Numbered from the stretch's first letter, positions 10,090-21,908 are shown. The stretch: DNA of 64,000 nt from Bathynomus jamesi (GCA_023014485.1 JAJOZX010002354.1:185001-249000); one strand, 5' to 3'. The notes: a model not told the origin generated them from the letters alone. Translations and numbers: made by a program.

Positions 10090-11265
10090 AAATTATAGCT
10101 ACTAGAAAAAGAAGCCACAATGCAGCCTTCGGATATCCAGCAAAATTTTCATCTGCCATGACACCATCAATACCTGGTTTTAAGGCACTTCCATTTTATT
10201 GTTAGAGAGGAAGAATCTAAAGCACAGGATAAAATAAGTAAAAATGATTGCTATAACATAGTTGTTCAAGATATAAAAGAAATTTGGCAAAAATTTTCTT
10301 TCCCAACAACTGATACAAAGGGAATTTATGTTAGAGTTACTAGACTTACAGAAGGTGCTGATAAGTTAAATGCCCTATGATAAAAAGAAATGAAAAATAT
10401 TATGAAAAATTAAAGAAATATGACGAGATGTTTGACATATCTCTATGCCACTGTTATGATAAAGGCATAAGGGATAGAAAACTTTGTAGGTGTGAACATA
10501 AAATACCTATTATAGAATGGGAAGCTTTTATTGGTCAAAAACAAAGAAAAAAAAAACAGTTAGGAAAAATTTATAAAAAAAACTACAAGTAATTTGAGAA
10601 AGTTGGGAAAAATCCAAAAAGCACAGGAAAGGGAAAAGAAATCAAAAGAAAAATTAAGAGAAGCAAGGGAATTTGTATCATCAGAAGTGATAGATGATGA
10701 TAATGAAAATGAGGATGTCGATTTTCAAGACAGAGAGTACTTACATTATGAAGAAGACTTAGAATTAATAGAAAATTTTCAAAATAGATAGACCTATGAA
10801 AATTTAGCCAAATCTTCAGAGAGATATAGGGTAAGCAATAGGGCCTTAAAAGATATGAAGATTTTAAGTTTAGAAAATATGCTTGATCGAAAAAAAGTTG
10901 AAAGAGAAAAAACAGAATTGGTAAAATAAACAATGATAAGTATAAAGAAGAAAACCAAAGTGTGGAATGTATTGGATTTGATGGAAGATGATACACTGAC
11001 AGAATGAGGCAAAATAAAAGAGCAACACTATGTTATAATTAAAGAGCCGCAAAGCGTTTACAATGATCATGTAGTACCAGATAATGGCACTGCAAGGGCA
11101 ATTGCTGATGAAATAATTACCATTATTGAAGATTCAAACAGTGCTAATTCAATTAAAGGTCTACTTTGTGATGGAACCCCAGTGAACATAGGCAGAGTTG
11201 GAGGGGTCATTAAATCAGCATAAATTTATTTTAAATACTTTAGTCTAGAAAAGAACTGCCTACTT
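10090..11265 (+). pseudogene. W-family transposase-like relic, copy 1 (N-terminal half)
   Basis: Family recognised from repetition at 51822 and 61979 and from knowledge of widespread arthropod repeat proteins; no established name. In order: DIKEIWQKFSFPTTDTKG, a Lys-rich linker, FDISLCHC with CRCEHKIPIIEWEAFIGQKQ, an acidic stretch (FVSSEVIDDDNENEDVD), then QHYVIIKEPQSVYNDHVVP and GLLCDGTPVNIGRVGGVI, the presumed Asp motif. It stops there, so the CxxH and RW blocks seen in the other copies are missing. Several stops and frameshifts. The surrounding 9480-10090 and 11266-11600 are AT-rich with poly-A-like runs and no recognised TIR. Confidence 0.55.
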
Positions 11266-11639
11266 TTGAGTGGAAAGGTCAATGGAAGGAATTAAAAAAA
11301 CCATCAGTTTTAGGTCAAAAATTTTATTGAATTTCTGTCTCTTAATTTCTAAATTTCTACCAATAATAGCTAAAAATTTATGTATTAAATTTTTTTTCAT
11401 GCATTTTTGTATTTTTAAAATTTTATTTTTATTAAAAAATAAATATAACTGTTTTATAAGCGAACTTTTGTAATAATAAAAAAAATTTCGAAGTAAATCT
11501 CAAATTATCTCGAATTTTATGAATTTTCTGAAAAAACTGAAACTGGTAGGGGGTGGGTCCTCAGAATTCAAAAATATTTTACCAGGGTATTACTATGATT
11601 GATTGAACCACCTCACACTATGTACATAAGAAATCAAAA

Positions 11640-12730
11640 ATTTCGACCCAGCCTACTATGTAGACCAACATCACATTTCATGCATTGCTTACTAACTTTC
11701 TTCTTGCAAAATGCACACTTTCTCTGCTTCCCTCCTTCAGTTCTATCAAGCGTGTGCCCAAGTAGTGAAAATCTTACTTCAGGCACAACCTTTGAACAGT
11801 ACTTCTTCGGGTGTCATGACATTTTATGAACAAGCTGAAATACCACTTCTTAGATCTAATGCCAATACGATATTTCTGAATCAACCAATCAAAATGATCT
11901 ACTCCTCCCATGAATTTATTATATTGCGCAATGAGCCGTGGCTGGGGTACACTTATCTCTTTTCGATTAGCACTAGACCATCTTTTGGTAGTTCCAAGAG
12001 GGTTGATCCTTTGGTGGTTTGTACCCATTGTAACCATGCTGTTATCATGCCATTTGACAAATAAAATTTCCTCTTTTTCATCAAATCTATAGTCAAACGC
12101 TCTACATTCTTCCTTTTTCATGACTTTCTCATCTGTCAGAGGATATTTGCCAGTCTGATTTAGGCGCGTAGTTCTAGTGACTATGATTCCCAAGCACCTC
12201 ATATGCATTAACATCTTGTGGTATTATCAGTATATATTTCAGGATCTTCTGGATTTTGCGAGTGTTGAGTCAGCTAAAACGACCTTTACACCTAGACTGT
12301 CACAAAACTCTTCCTGGACAGACCTTTTCAATTTTCCTTGATACAGATCCATCTGATAACAGTATCCACTCGTTCCACAACACATCACCCATTGCTTGAA
12401 GCTGAACCAAATTGGTTTTCCTCTGATGAACTGCTTGAGAGAATTTCTTCCATAGTACCTTACTATTTGTCCATTGATAGATAGTTCCTTTGAAAATATT
12501 CCAAATTGTTTGAACTTTTCATTTAGACTATTGGTCAGTGGTCTAATTTTGAATGATCTATCATCTTTGTTATTTGGTGCCTCCTCACTGTTGACAAAGT
12601 GACGATATCTTTTGATACTTGTAAATCTATTTCTCAGCATGACTTTTCTGATGATCGAGTTATCGAGATCTTCATCCAAACTCCAGTAATGTCGCTCACT
12701 TGCAATTTATGGTATCCAGAAAACAAAAGA
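11640..12730 (-). pseudogene. piggyBac P1 transposase
   Basis: RNase H-fold transposase that excises and inserts at TTAA. Minus-strand blocks in order: ERHYWSLDEDLDNSIIRKV, LTNSLNEKFKQFGIFSKELS, FIRGKPIWFSFKQWVMCCGT, PRLIAQYNKFMGGVDHFD (third catalytic Asp in GGVD) and a C-terminal Cys-rich segment RKCAFCKKKVSKQCMKCDVG. The first catalytic motif, normally SIDEQ in this family, reads SINGQ, so the catalytic Asp is lost. Frameshifts occur near 12235 and 11770. Upstream to about 13290 only acidic fragments of the N-terminus remain. Confidence 0.75.
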
Positions 12731-14056
12731 ATGGCAACAAAATTTCTGAGGCAGTTAGTAGTGAGAAAAAAATTAATGATCATTTTTTGAGAAGCATTAG
12801 ATAGTAGACTGATTACAAATTAGTGCGAGTAAATCTTCAGAAAAAATAATTCAAAAATTTCTACTGGGCTTTCTCTTTTCAGATTGTTTTTCATTACCTC
12901 TTTTCTTTCATTAGTTCCATTTGCAGTTGTTGAAAACTTTGAATAAGGAGGTAACATTTTTTTTCCCAAGACACATTAAGACATCTTGAGTTTTTCATTT
13001 TTTCTCATGGGTTGTTCACGATCATTAATCTTCTCTTCATCATACTGGTGAAGTTCTACAGTACTGGGGACCTCGGGTAGAATAAATGTTGGGTTCCGAT
13101 TTTCATCATCTAACTAAAATGTCATCATCAATGTCTTCCTCATCTGTGAGTGCATCTACCGGGGGGAGGGATTTCCATAATGTCAATACGATGTATGTCA
13201 CCAGGGATTGGATTTTCCTCTGCATAGCTGATGGCACCTCGAATAGAATAAAACGATTGCAAAGATATGAATCCATGAGTACAAGCTTCTGAAAAGAAAG
13301 AATATATATTGTGGGCTGTATATTATATACACACTGTGTATGTCACTGTGTATGTATAAATTACCTTACTTTCTTCAAGCTCAAATGTTATGCATCACCA
13401 GATACCAATTTTTTGTTAAGGCACGTTAGTTCACACAAAAAATCCCATCATTAACTGTTATTATCAGTAACGCTGCAATTAATCTCATTAGTACCAGATA
13501 ATTACGGTTCTACTTTGGTTCCAAGTTACCTTACCTGGCCACTATGAAGGTCAAATGCTATGTAGCACCCGATACTGTTTAATTATACTATTTTTTTGGT
13601 TAAAAGACGTTGTTTCATACATATACAGTTCAATTCTATTACTGTAATTTGCTGTAACTCTAAAGTTTGCCACCAAAGTATCAATTTTCTATGACTTATG
13701 GCAATCAAAGAAAAGGGAAACTTTAGCCATACTCGTGCCCATGGTCCTTTTTTAGGACCAAAGTTCTAATCACTGGAATAACTAACATATTTATATTTTT
13801 TTATTTAGATTGATTTCATATTAAGGTTAATGCACTAAACAATGTGTTATGAATATAAAATAAATGGGGTAAATATTTCATGATAAAATTAATATTACAA
13901 TTTCAGAAAAAATGAAACGGAGCTTACCAGTAAGATTTTCTTCTTTGTTTAAGAATTGTGATGTTCAGGATTGCCAACCTCACCAAAGAAGGTGTTAAAA
14001 ATTATTAAGACATTCAAAACTATGCTATCAATAACATTTTTCTAAAAATAGTTATA
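12731..14056. other. Non-coding 5' part of piggyBac P1
   Basis: No gene. It holds decayed N-terminal transposase sequence up to about 13290, AT-rich sequence with a shared motif around 13380 and 13550 (caagCTCAAATGTTATG-like versus GGTCAAATGCTATG), the right subterminal palindrome, and about 300 bp of terminal sequence up to the mariner. Confidence 0.4.
13742..13758. repeat. Subterminal palindrome of P1, right
   Basis: GGTCCTTTTTTAGGACC, identical to the copy at 9396 and placed near the opposite end of the element. Confidence 0.5.
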
Positions 14057-15347
14057 CAAGGGGGAGTCAAAAAGTACGTGGAAAAAACAAAGAATCCTTT
14101 ATTAAGCGAAAACATATGAACGTAAAGCAATTATTTTTCAACATAGTTCCCCTCTAAGTTCATGCACTTTTGAAGGCGGTGTTTCCATCCATTTAACCCC
14201 TCCCTGAAGAACCCTTCACCTCTCGTTTTGAACCAATCCGAAACGGCTATTTTTGCTTCGTCCATACTTCTAAATCGGGCTCCTTTGAGATGGTTTTTCA
14301 GTTTTGGGAACAAAAAGAAGTCAGATGGGGCGAGATCAGGGCTGTAGGGTGGATGTGGTAAGATTTCCCATCGAAATTCTCGTAGGACAGCCCTGACAAC
14401 CTTCGAAGAATGCGCTGGAGCGTTGTCGTGATGAAAAAGGACTCCTCGGTGCAACTTTTCAGGTCGTTTTTTCACCAATGCTTCTTTCAATTTTGTTAAA
14501 ACTCCTACGTAGTATGCTCCCGTGATAGTCCTTTGTCCTTCAAGATAGTCTACCAAAATCACCCCTTTCGAGTCCCAAAAAACTGTGGCCATCACCTTTT
14601 GCGCTGACCTCTCCGATTTGAATTTGACTGGTCCAGAAGATCCGCGGGGAAGCCACTGCTTGGACTGTACCTTACTTTCAGGATCGTATTGGTAGATCCA
14701 CGTCTCATCGCCGGTTATGAGTCGATCCATAAATTCGTCTTCGTTAGCTTCGATCTTGTTTAAAGAAGCCATCGAAAGATCAGCTCTTTGAACCAGCTGG
14801 TCTGGGTGCAACGCTTTTGGGACCCATCGCGCCGAAAGCTTGCTGAGGCCGAGATGTTCGCTTAAAATCGAAGATGCCGAGCCATGTGAGATGCCCATTG
14901 CAGTAGCTACCTGATCAGTTGTAACTCTACGGTCTTCTTCCACGAATTTCTGCACTTTGGCTACCATTTCTTCATTTGTCGAGGTTGACGGTCTTCCCTC
15001 CCTTGGATCATCTTGCAGGTCTTCTCTACCATTTCGAAACTGCTGTTTTCTTTGGGGCAGCATCTCCATAAACCCTTTGCAAAGCTTCACTGATTTGCGA
15101 AGCTGTCCACTCGAGTTTAAACAAGAATTTGATGATGGCCCTCAACTCAAAATCGCTGGTTTCCATGGGGTGAAAAATGACGTTCTTTTTAAAGGCACCC
15201 TCAATACACAATGACAAGTGAATTAATGAAATAACCTGTCAGATATCATCATCAACTTCCGAAGACATGATTAATCTCATTTTGTTTTGAAAAAAAAAAC
15301 GTGTTTGCACAGGAACATTTTTCCGCGTACTTTTTGGCTCGCCCTCG
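14057..15347 (-). mobile_element. Full-length mariner (1291 bp)
   Basis: TIRs CAAGGGGGAGTCAAAAAGTA (left) and the inverse of CGAGGGCGAGCCAAAAAGTA (right), flanked by TA at 14055-14056 and 15348-15349. Length is standard for mariner. It lies some 19 bp inside the right end of piggyBac P1. Confidence 0.9.
14131..15217 (-). pseudogene. mariner transposase, DD34D, one frameshift
   Basis: Binds the TIRs and moves the element into TA sites. The N-terminus (63 residues from 15217, ELRAIIKFLFKLEWTASQIS) is the first helix-turn-helix; the remaining 319-residue frame has the second (VTTDQVATAMGISHGSASSI), the WVPKALHPDQ block (canonical WVPHxL), then TGDETWIYQYDPESK (first Asp), FHHDNAPAHSSKVV (second) and YSPDLAPSDFFLFP (third). 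Exactly 34 residues separate the last two Asp. The two frames meet at about 15040, where CGAAATGG should occur twice but occurs once, suggesting a short deletion between direct repeats. Otherwise close to intact. Confidence 0.9.
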
Positions 15348-15370
15348 TATACTATAATAAATAGGGCTAA

Positions 15371-15506
15371 AATATTGTGAAGTTCTTAAATAAGGACTAC
15401 AGCCGGTAATAGGATAAGAAGTCCTTGACAATTCCATTGAAGGATAACAACCATCAAGTGCAGAAAACAAAGGAGGGGGGAGGCGAGAGACATTATCGAG
15501 CGTAAC
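15371..15506 (-). pseudogene. LINE A ORF2 start, small piece between two piggyBacs
   Basis: About 136 bp between the piggyBac target sites. The minus strand reads LRSIMSLASPLLCF and MVVILQWNCQGLL, the conserved beginning of Jockey ORF2 with the Asn of the first endonuclease motif, followed by a frame-broken stretch ending ELHNIL. It links the ORF1 piece to the endonuclease piece and proves that the three are one copy. Confidence 0.7.
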
Positions 15507-15510
15507 TTAA

Positions 15511-17530
15511 CCCTTTCGGTGCGTGTGGTAAACTATGTTTACCATAAAAAAGCCTGACTCAGGACGCATGGTAAACTATGTTTACCATTAAAAATCTTCT
15601 CTCAGGACGCATGGTAAACATTGTTTTCCACGTTTATTAAACAGTCTATGAACCCCCTCTTTCCTATTAGAACGACGTAGTTAGTTCCCTGACTAATATT
15701 AGACATCAATATGGTCGTATTTGGCATCTTTTTTTATTTTCTGACTCTCAGCTCACCAGAGGGGGGAGTGAAATAGACTCCCCCAATCAGTTCAGCATGG
15801 CATCCACAAGCAGTAATAAGCGTAAAAAATCCTCTCTAGATGAGAATGATATAAACGTATATCTCTCAATGTATTCTGAAAGTGATATAGAATGTGAAAG
15901 TGAGGATGACTGGGCGCAAGATAATGTACGGAATATTTTACAAAACATCAAGTAGTGACGATGATGAAGAAAATGTGGTACTTTTGGAAAGAGATCTGCC
16001 TAAAGCAACAAAATCTAGCGAGAATTTTGAATGGCAGGAAATTGGTGAAAATATAGGCTTTACCAGAGGTGGGTGGCAGTTTACTGGTGAAAATAAAGTG
16101 CTCTTCAATGGTCAAACTCATACGATGTATGATGTTTTTTGTGAAGTTTTCCCAAAGAAGTAATTGAGCTAATGGTTACAGAAACAAACAAATATGCAAC
16201 TCAATTTCTGGCTGCTACACCTAATCTGAAATCAACATCTCGGTATAGTGAATGGGTCCCAACTACATTTACAGAAATGAAGCAATTTATAGGGCTGTTA
16301 CTTCTCAAGGGTATTATACAAAAACCCAAGATAGGTATGTATTGGTCAACCGACAGTTTTTATGCTACTCCAGTATTTACAGCAATCATGAAAAGAGACA
16401 GATTTACCAACATTCTTTCTTTTTTGCATTTTGCTGACAATGCAGATGAGACGTTGAAGGAAAGACGGGGGGAAGATGGTGAAATTGCATGACTTTATTG
16501 AGTTGATGACATCTGCTCTTGAATCAAAATATTCAACTTCTCAGAACCTAAGTTTGGATGAATCTTTGTTGCTGTGGAAGGGCAGACTCAGTTTCCGGCA
16601 ATACATAAAAACAAAAAGATCACGTTTTGGGATAACAATTTTCAAACTTGTGGACGAAAATTGTGTTACTTTGAAATATAAAATATATACCGGGACCATG
16701 GAAACTGTTGCTGATTTTTCTAAGACTGAAAGTATTGTAGTAAGTATGATGGAAAAATATTTAGGAAAAGGTCACAACTCCAATTACCATTCGAACAGTG
16801 ATGTGACAGTAACACGTAGGTCAAAGGAAGGTCGAGTCGAAAAAACCATTCCAGCTTGCGTACATGAATACAACAAACATATGGGATATATAGACCGAAC
16901 AGACCAAATACTGCATTATTACTCTGTCCCAAGAAAGTCTCTAAAATGGTATAAGAAGCTGGCAATGCATTTGATTCAGGTCTGAATACTAGATGCTTGT
17001 GGAATTTATAATCTCATAAAAAAGGGAAAAGTTCCCCTTCTAGACTTTTGCCATGAGATTATAAAAGGACTGACATCTGCAGATGAACCTAACTTGAAGA
17101 AATCAGTAGTTCCAAGACTAGTTGTAAAACATTTTACCAAGAAAATTACATCAAATTCTGAACGTACCCCAAGACTAACAAAGAGATGCAGGGTATGTTA
17201 TGCCCATGGGATAGAAAAATGAGTACGTTTTCAATGCGAAACATGCCCCGATACCCCAGGGTTATGCGCCGAACCATGTTTCAAAACTTATCACTCAGCA
17301 TTTAACTTTTAGTTAACTAAATAAAGATATCTCTATTTTACCTTTATTTTTTTGTTACCCATGAAAAACTGAAAATATTATTGATAGAAAACCTATTTTA
17401 AAGGCAAACAAAAGACGAAGCAAAAAAATAATTCAAGTTTATTTTCTGGTGCATTTATACGCACAGCTTTCGTTCTGGGGTATTAGCGTGGCACGCACAG
17501 GGCGTATCAGAATGGGACGCAGCGAAAGGG
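15511..17530 (+). mobile_element. piggyBac-like element P2 (2020 bp)
   Basis: Perfect TTAA on both sides (15507-15510, 17531-17534). Ends CCCTTTCGGTGCGTG and CGCAGCGAAAGGG. The left subterminal region holds three copies of a GGACGCATGGTAAAC-type unit, two with the palindrome GGTAAACTATGTTTACC. Inserted in LINE A at the ORF1/ORF2 junction. Confidence 0.9.
15797..17312 (+). pseudogene. piggyBac P2 transposase, internally deleted
   Basis: The start ATG at 15797 opens an acidic N-terminus (MASTSSNKRKKSSLDEND), as in piggyBac. Next come the dimerisation/DNA-binding part (WVPTTFTEMKQFIGLLLLKG, MYWSTDSFYATPVF), the first catalytic motif NLSLDESLLLWKGRLSFRQY, TKRSRFGITIFKL and GTMETVADFSKTES. The region of the second Asp is missing between GKGHNSNYHSNS and DVTVTRRSKE, an internal deletion. 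The third motif survives as NKHMGYIDRTDQILHYYSV, and the Cys-rich end has RCRVCYAHGIEK and CETCPDTPGLCAEPCFKTYH. Frameshifts at about 15950 and 16160-16480, and stops at 16983 and 17219. Confidence 0.8.
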
Positions 17531-17534
17531 TTAA

Positions 17535-19177
17535 AAGAGTGACCAGAAGAGAATGAGTAGATGAAACTTGGGGGCAGGTTAAAAAAGGGGAGGTCGGAGA
17601 GCGGATAAAAGGAGGTGGAGGGAGTTGAGTTTAAGGGAGAGTCAGGGAATGCGAGGAGGGTACAAAGCAGGGCAGGATGAGTCCAATTTCCAGGCTGAGG
17701 GGTGGAAGAGAGAATGACGGGGCATCGGGAGGTCAAGAAGGGTGGGATGGAGAAGGGTGAATCCAGTTTCCAAGATGGAGGTGGAGAAGAGGGTGCCTGA
17801 GGTATCAGGAGGTCAAGGAGGGAGCGAGGTGGAGAAGAAGGGAGGAGAGGGTAGATGTCAACTTTGGCAAGACGAGAGGGATCACTAAACGGGAGGAATA
17901 TGGGGGTGGGAGCGAAAGAACTGGTGGAAGAGGGAGAGAGGACAAAGAGACAAAGGACCTGATCAAGGAAGCTTGGCAGAGGGACCCAAATGCTGGGGGC
18001 TGGCGATGAGTCATTTAACAGAAGAGTGAGGAGGGGAGGAAGGGCCAGAAGAGGGAGCAGTTTTTGATATATATGCTGAAATGTCAACAATGGTTTCAGG
18101 AGGGTGAGTAAGCGGATTAATTGCTACTGAGGTGGAGCAGATGGGGATAGTGGAATTGGAAGTTCTGTGGGGATGAGCGGATGGAAAAGTGAACACGGAG
18201 GGTGGAGATACGAGGTCATTAACGGGATAGATGGGTGGATGAGGCCTGATCAGGCCTAGAGGGATAGGATGAGGAAGCGGATGGTATGGAAGTGACCGGA
18301 GTTCGAGACAAATGAGAGGTAGCAGGGCAAGAAGGGGGCAGTGTTTGAGTGAAGGCAAGGCCTGGACATGTGAATCGGGACCTAACGCGGGCCCTCGCTT
18401 CCTGGAAGGTGACCAGAACCATGCATTGGAGACACATAGTTACCACAAATACCAGGAGAACTTCGGCACATCTTACTGACGTGTCCAAACCTCTGGCAAG
18501 TAAAACACCGGTGTGGTCTGGGGATATAACGGCAGACCAGAAATTGAAGATAACCTGCCTTAATTTTCTCAGGTAACTGGGAACTAACAAAGTCAGGATC
18601 AATAAGGGAGATGGAATCCTTGCCCCCTGGACCATATGGGAGGGGGAGAGTGGGGGGTGGTAAACACGGGTCACCTTCTGAGAAGAGGCTGGTGAGAGAT
18701 CTGACTCAAAGTATTTCAAAAGGCGAGGGGCATGAACTACACCTGTACAAGTGTTAAAAGAAGAGTAGGGGAGGCAGTCCAGGGGAGCAGAAGCCTTCTG
18801 GTGCTGGGCTCTGGAGGAGACTTCCAACACAAAAGAGCCACCGTTCTGGGCCACATTTGTCGGTGATCGCCACAACAGAAAGTGAAGTCATCAAAGACCT
18901 TAAAAACATCCCTCTGTGAGAGAAGGGAAGAGGCGGAAGAACCGAGAACAAGAAACCAAGTGTAGACAGGGTCTGAGCCATCGGCCCCAACGAAGAGGTC
19001 AAAAGACTTGCGGGAATAAGACGTACGAGAAGTCTTAGAACGAGGAGGATGTGGATCAAGATGCAGTCTTCCAGTGATAGAGGACTCGAGAGCCTGGTTG
19101 CCCACCACCCGAGTACTAAGAGAAGTAGTAATCCGAGAATTAGAAGCAGGGATAGTCAGCCAAGAAGAAAGAGCCAT
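17535..19177 (-). pseudogene. LINE A ORF1, gag-like nucleic-acid-binding protein
   Basis: ORF1 of Jockey elements binds element RNA through zinc knuckles. The start ATG at 19177 gives MALSSWLTIPASNSRITTSL. A frame-shifted middle part carries knuckle sequence RCFTCQRFGHVSKMC (CX2CX4HX4C) near 18500 and a second, weaker one after it. The last third (17540-18350) is Pro/Ser-rich low-complexity with two related segments around 17690 and 17765, and runs to the TTAA where P2 inserted. At least three frameshifts. Same general type as the ORF1 at 57196-58233 but not closely similar. Confidence 0.65.
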
Positions 19178-19630
19178 AACAAAAAAAAAGGAACTTCAAC
19201 CCCCGCGCGCATGCCACCACCAACTCCAATGAGGGAAAGGCGAATCATGGGCACACTCGGTGCCACTGCCAATAGATGTCATGCAGGGGAGATACACCCA
19301 TACCCAGTCCCCGTGCCTAAAAGGTGGCCATGCTCTTCCAACACGCCCTAAGAATTAGCAGCGCCAGGGCGTGGGTTTGGTTTAAGGGCTAAAAGGGTGA
19401 AGGACAACTATCTCCCTCACCCTAGGTCCGAGGAAAGGGTCAAGGTCCACAACAAAGCCAAATACGGAAAAGAAGGTCAGAAGGGAGGGGAAGAGGAGAA
19501 AGAAACAAGCAGATCAACTGCATTCCCAGATGGATTCAATGGTCCACGAGGGCAGAGAGAGCCCTTACATCCATCAGAGGAAGATGCATTTCCACATTGG
19601 CCATAGAGGGATGCGCCCTATAGCTCAGGA
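19178..19630 (-). other. LINE A 5' untranslated region
   Basis: GC-richer sequence directly upstream of the ORF1 ATG without its own open frame of note. The upper limit is set where composition falls back to AT-rich near 19630 and is approximate. Confidence 0.4.
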
Positions 19631-20081
19631 CAAAGCAAAGGGTACAATCAGAATAACTAACACCATACCTTTAAAGGCTTTCCAAACGTCCTCGACTTCC
19701 AGCAGAACATTTTTTTAGATATCTTAGGCCTATAAAACAGTTCAGTAAACATAGTTTTCTGATCTAATTTTATAATCTGTAAGGGGAAGAAAAGACTGAG
19801 ACATCTACAACTTTCTACTCTGGTCTAGCAAATCTCTGGAGAACAAGAGAGTACATCCACAAATAATAAGACTATAGCAATAGCTAACCCACTGCAAAGC
19901 AATTAACAATAATGAAGTGAGGAGACAACAACAAATTCTTGGGGGAATGCTGAAGAAACAAACAAAAAACCATCGAAAATTCAAGGGGACCAAAACAAAT
20001 GATTATTAATATGGGAAACTGTGAACTCTAGTCCAAGCCCATACTTGGATAATGGGCTTTGTGAAAACTACACAGCCCCTA
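19631..20081. other. No gene recognised
   Basis: AT-rich sequence between LINE A and a hAT relic. I see no TIR, no coding signature and no repeat of note. Confidence 0.5.
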
Positions 20082-21080
20082 CTACACCATGTTGGCCATA
20101 CTTTCACCACTGTGCTTTTCTAATTCGAGGAAGGGTAGAAAGCGTTCAATGGGAAGACCATCATCGAGTGACACATATTTGACAATCACAGTTAGTTCAT
20201 CAATATGTAAAAGATCAGGTGGAGAGTCAACAGACAAACTGAAGTATCCTGCTTTTCTCAAGTCTGCCAAAATAGATTCTCTTACCTTTTTAGCCATAAG
20301 CTGGATGAGTTCATCGCATATTGTTTTAAACAAATACGAAGGGCTTCCAGATCCACTACTTCCATAATGCTTAATATGGTTAGAAAGAAATGGATCAAAC
20401 TTAGTTGTGAGTTCTCTCAAACGAAGAAAGTTTCCCATTATAGGGTGACCCAAGCTTTTCATTACCCTTAAATGCTAATCCCGTTCTGCTAATGTGCACA
20501 CAACTACAATAATACATTCAAGTACATGCCTCCAGTACTCTTGTTCCTGTTTCATCTGTTCACTTAGGTGTGAATCCAAAGGTTAACCCGCGAATCCTCA
20601 TCAAATATGTAGGGAAAACTGTTCTATGCTCCACAGAATTCTCATGATTTTGAATTGCAATGGGGTTTTGCCAGTCATTAAACCCATCCCTAGACAGTGT
20701 GGTCGATGATGTAGAAGAGAGCTTTCAAACAAAGCAGTAAACACAACCGGTTGTTGGAGAGTAAATAACCATTCCCGATTGTATTTTTCCCCATAGCTTT
20801 CATTGAATAAAAATGACCCTTTCAATAATATCTGATTTGATTTTTGAATGATTGCTTCGATTTCTTAAATAAACCATCCCAATGTTGACACTGAGGAGCC
20901 TTTCTGTAACCAGAACGCAATATCATCCTCGGCTACAACTCCCCAGAGGCCAAGATCATTGAACTTTGTGTATTTATTGTCTTCAGCCTAGACTTCAGTC
21001 TCTGTAACACAATCAGATGAAGTAATCACATTCACGTCTGTATCATCTATTCTCATAAAGAGGTGAATACTTGTGATTGT
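20082..21080 (-). pseudogene. hAT transposase relic (TTF zinc finger plus DUF4371)
   Basis: N-terminal two thirds of a ZMYM1-like hAT transposase. Reading on the minus strand: FLFNESYGEKYNREWLF (TTF-type zinc-finger start), CVYCFACKLF-like sequence near 20720, then KFDPFLSNHIKHYGSSGSGS and ICDELIQLMAKKVRESILAD, followed by AGYFSLSVDSPPDLLHIDEL, where Asp in SVDSPPD is the first catalytic residue, and FLPFLELEKHSGES. The frame ends at 20082, so the rest of the catalytic core is absent. Stops and frameshifts at about 20465, 20560 and 20860. No TIR found nearby. Confidence 0.75.
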
Positions 21081-21908
21081 TGTGGATCTGTCTGAGTCTC
21101 TCGAGTCTGCGATCTCTCCTTTATAACAGCAAAATAATTGTCAATTTTAGGTAGTTGTTTTATCTACCTTTCAAGCTGATGCTTTTTTATTTTCTTTTCT
21201 GAAATCCACTTTCAAAAGTTGTCTTCATTTTAATAGGCCTCTCCAAAATAATAAGAGAAACAAATAGCTTCTTTGAAATTAACAATGGCAATAGGGAATA
21301 TAGTATAAATTGGCCCTATATAAAATAAAATAAAATAAATAGAAATGGAAAAATGAAACAATGTAACTTCGTCACTTATGATTGGTGTACAAATTTAGCT
21401 TGTTTTGACATTAAATTAGGAAAGCAATATTATTAATCCTACTCCCGCCTTCATATAGGGGTTTGCAATAATATAAGATATACTGTGGCTATTCTTCCAG
21501 TAACTGGAAAAATGTACAACAAGAACTATTCATCCAGTCGCCAGAAAGATAGCAGGTGCGGCCTTGTGTACTTATTTTTCCGATTCTCATCAAAATAAAA
21601 TATGAAGAAAGGCTTTCATGTTCATCTGGAGCGCTAGCATGTTCTTTAAAGTGGTGCATTTGGCACAATAATTTAACGTTTCCCATCTACTTGCTGAGGT
21701 TCCATGTTGGGGAAATATACAAATCTGCATTTTATTACACTGTTTAAATCTATGGATCTTTGATTTCAGAATACGTTACAGACTATTCCTTAGGAATGTA
21801 GGGAATTTTCAAGATTAAAGACGCATTGATTTTTTTTATTTTAAAGTTGAAAGTATATTTCTTGAAAGAAAGGTGAATTATATGGTTTTGTGCCTCTTGT
21901 TTGCTAAC
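21081..21908. other. No gene recognised
   Basis: AT-rich. A minus-strand stretch near 21490-21690 reads FDENRKNKYTRPHLLSFW in one frame and could be decayed coding sequence of unknown origin. Otherwise nothing is supported. Confidence 0.4.

Larger units (their letters stand above)
9265..15366 (-). mobile_element. piggyBac relic P1 inserted in LINE A
   Basis: The left end CCCATTAACGTCC follows ATAA (9261-9264); the right end reads AATAAATAGGG followed by CTAA (15367-15370). Both are one change from the TTAA target. Removing the span joins LINE A so that the endonuclease reads ...ELHNIL then LCLQET after a normal-length gap. The element contains a W relic (10090-11265) and a mariner close to its right end. 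Subterminal palindromes occur on both sides. Confidence 0.6.
7153..19630 (-). mobile_element. Jockey-type LINE A, split by two nested piggyBac elements
   Basis: A single minus-strand non-LTR retrotransposon in three pieces: 19630-17535 (5' UTR and ORF1), 15506-15371 (start of ORF2) and 9260-7153 (rest of endonuclease and reverse transcriptase). Joining them gives about 4.4 kb, normal for Jockey. Breakpoints coincide with TTAA-type sites of piggyBac elements. The ORF2 start (MVVILQWNCQGLL) lies in the small middle piece and LCLQET, the next endonuclease motif, starts the third piece. The 3' end is lost at (TA)n. Confidence 0.8.

Noticed and set aside
18219..18875. Continuous 218-residue minus-strand protein as a host gene
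   Set aside because: It covers LINE A ORF1 in the wrong frame for part of its length; the zinc-knuckle frame next to it identifies it as retrotransposon sequence.
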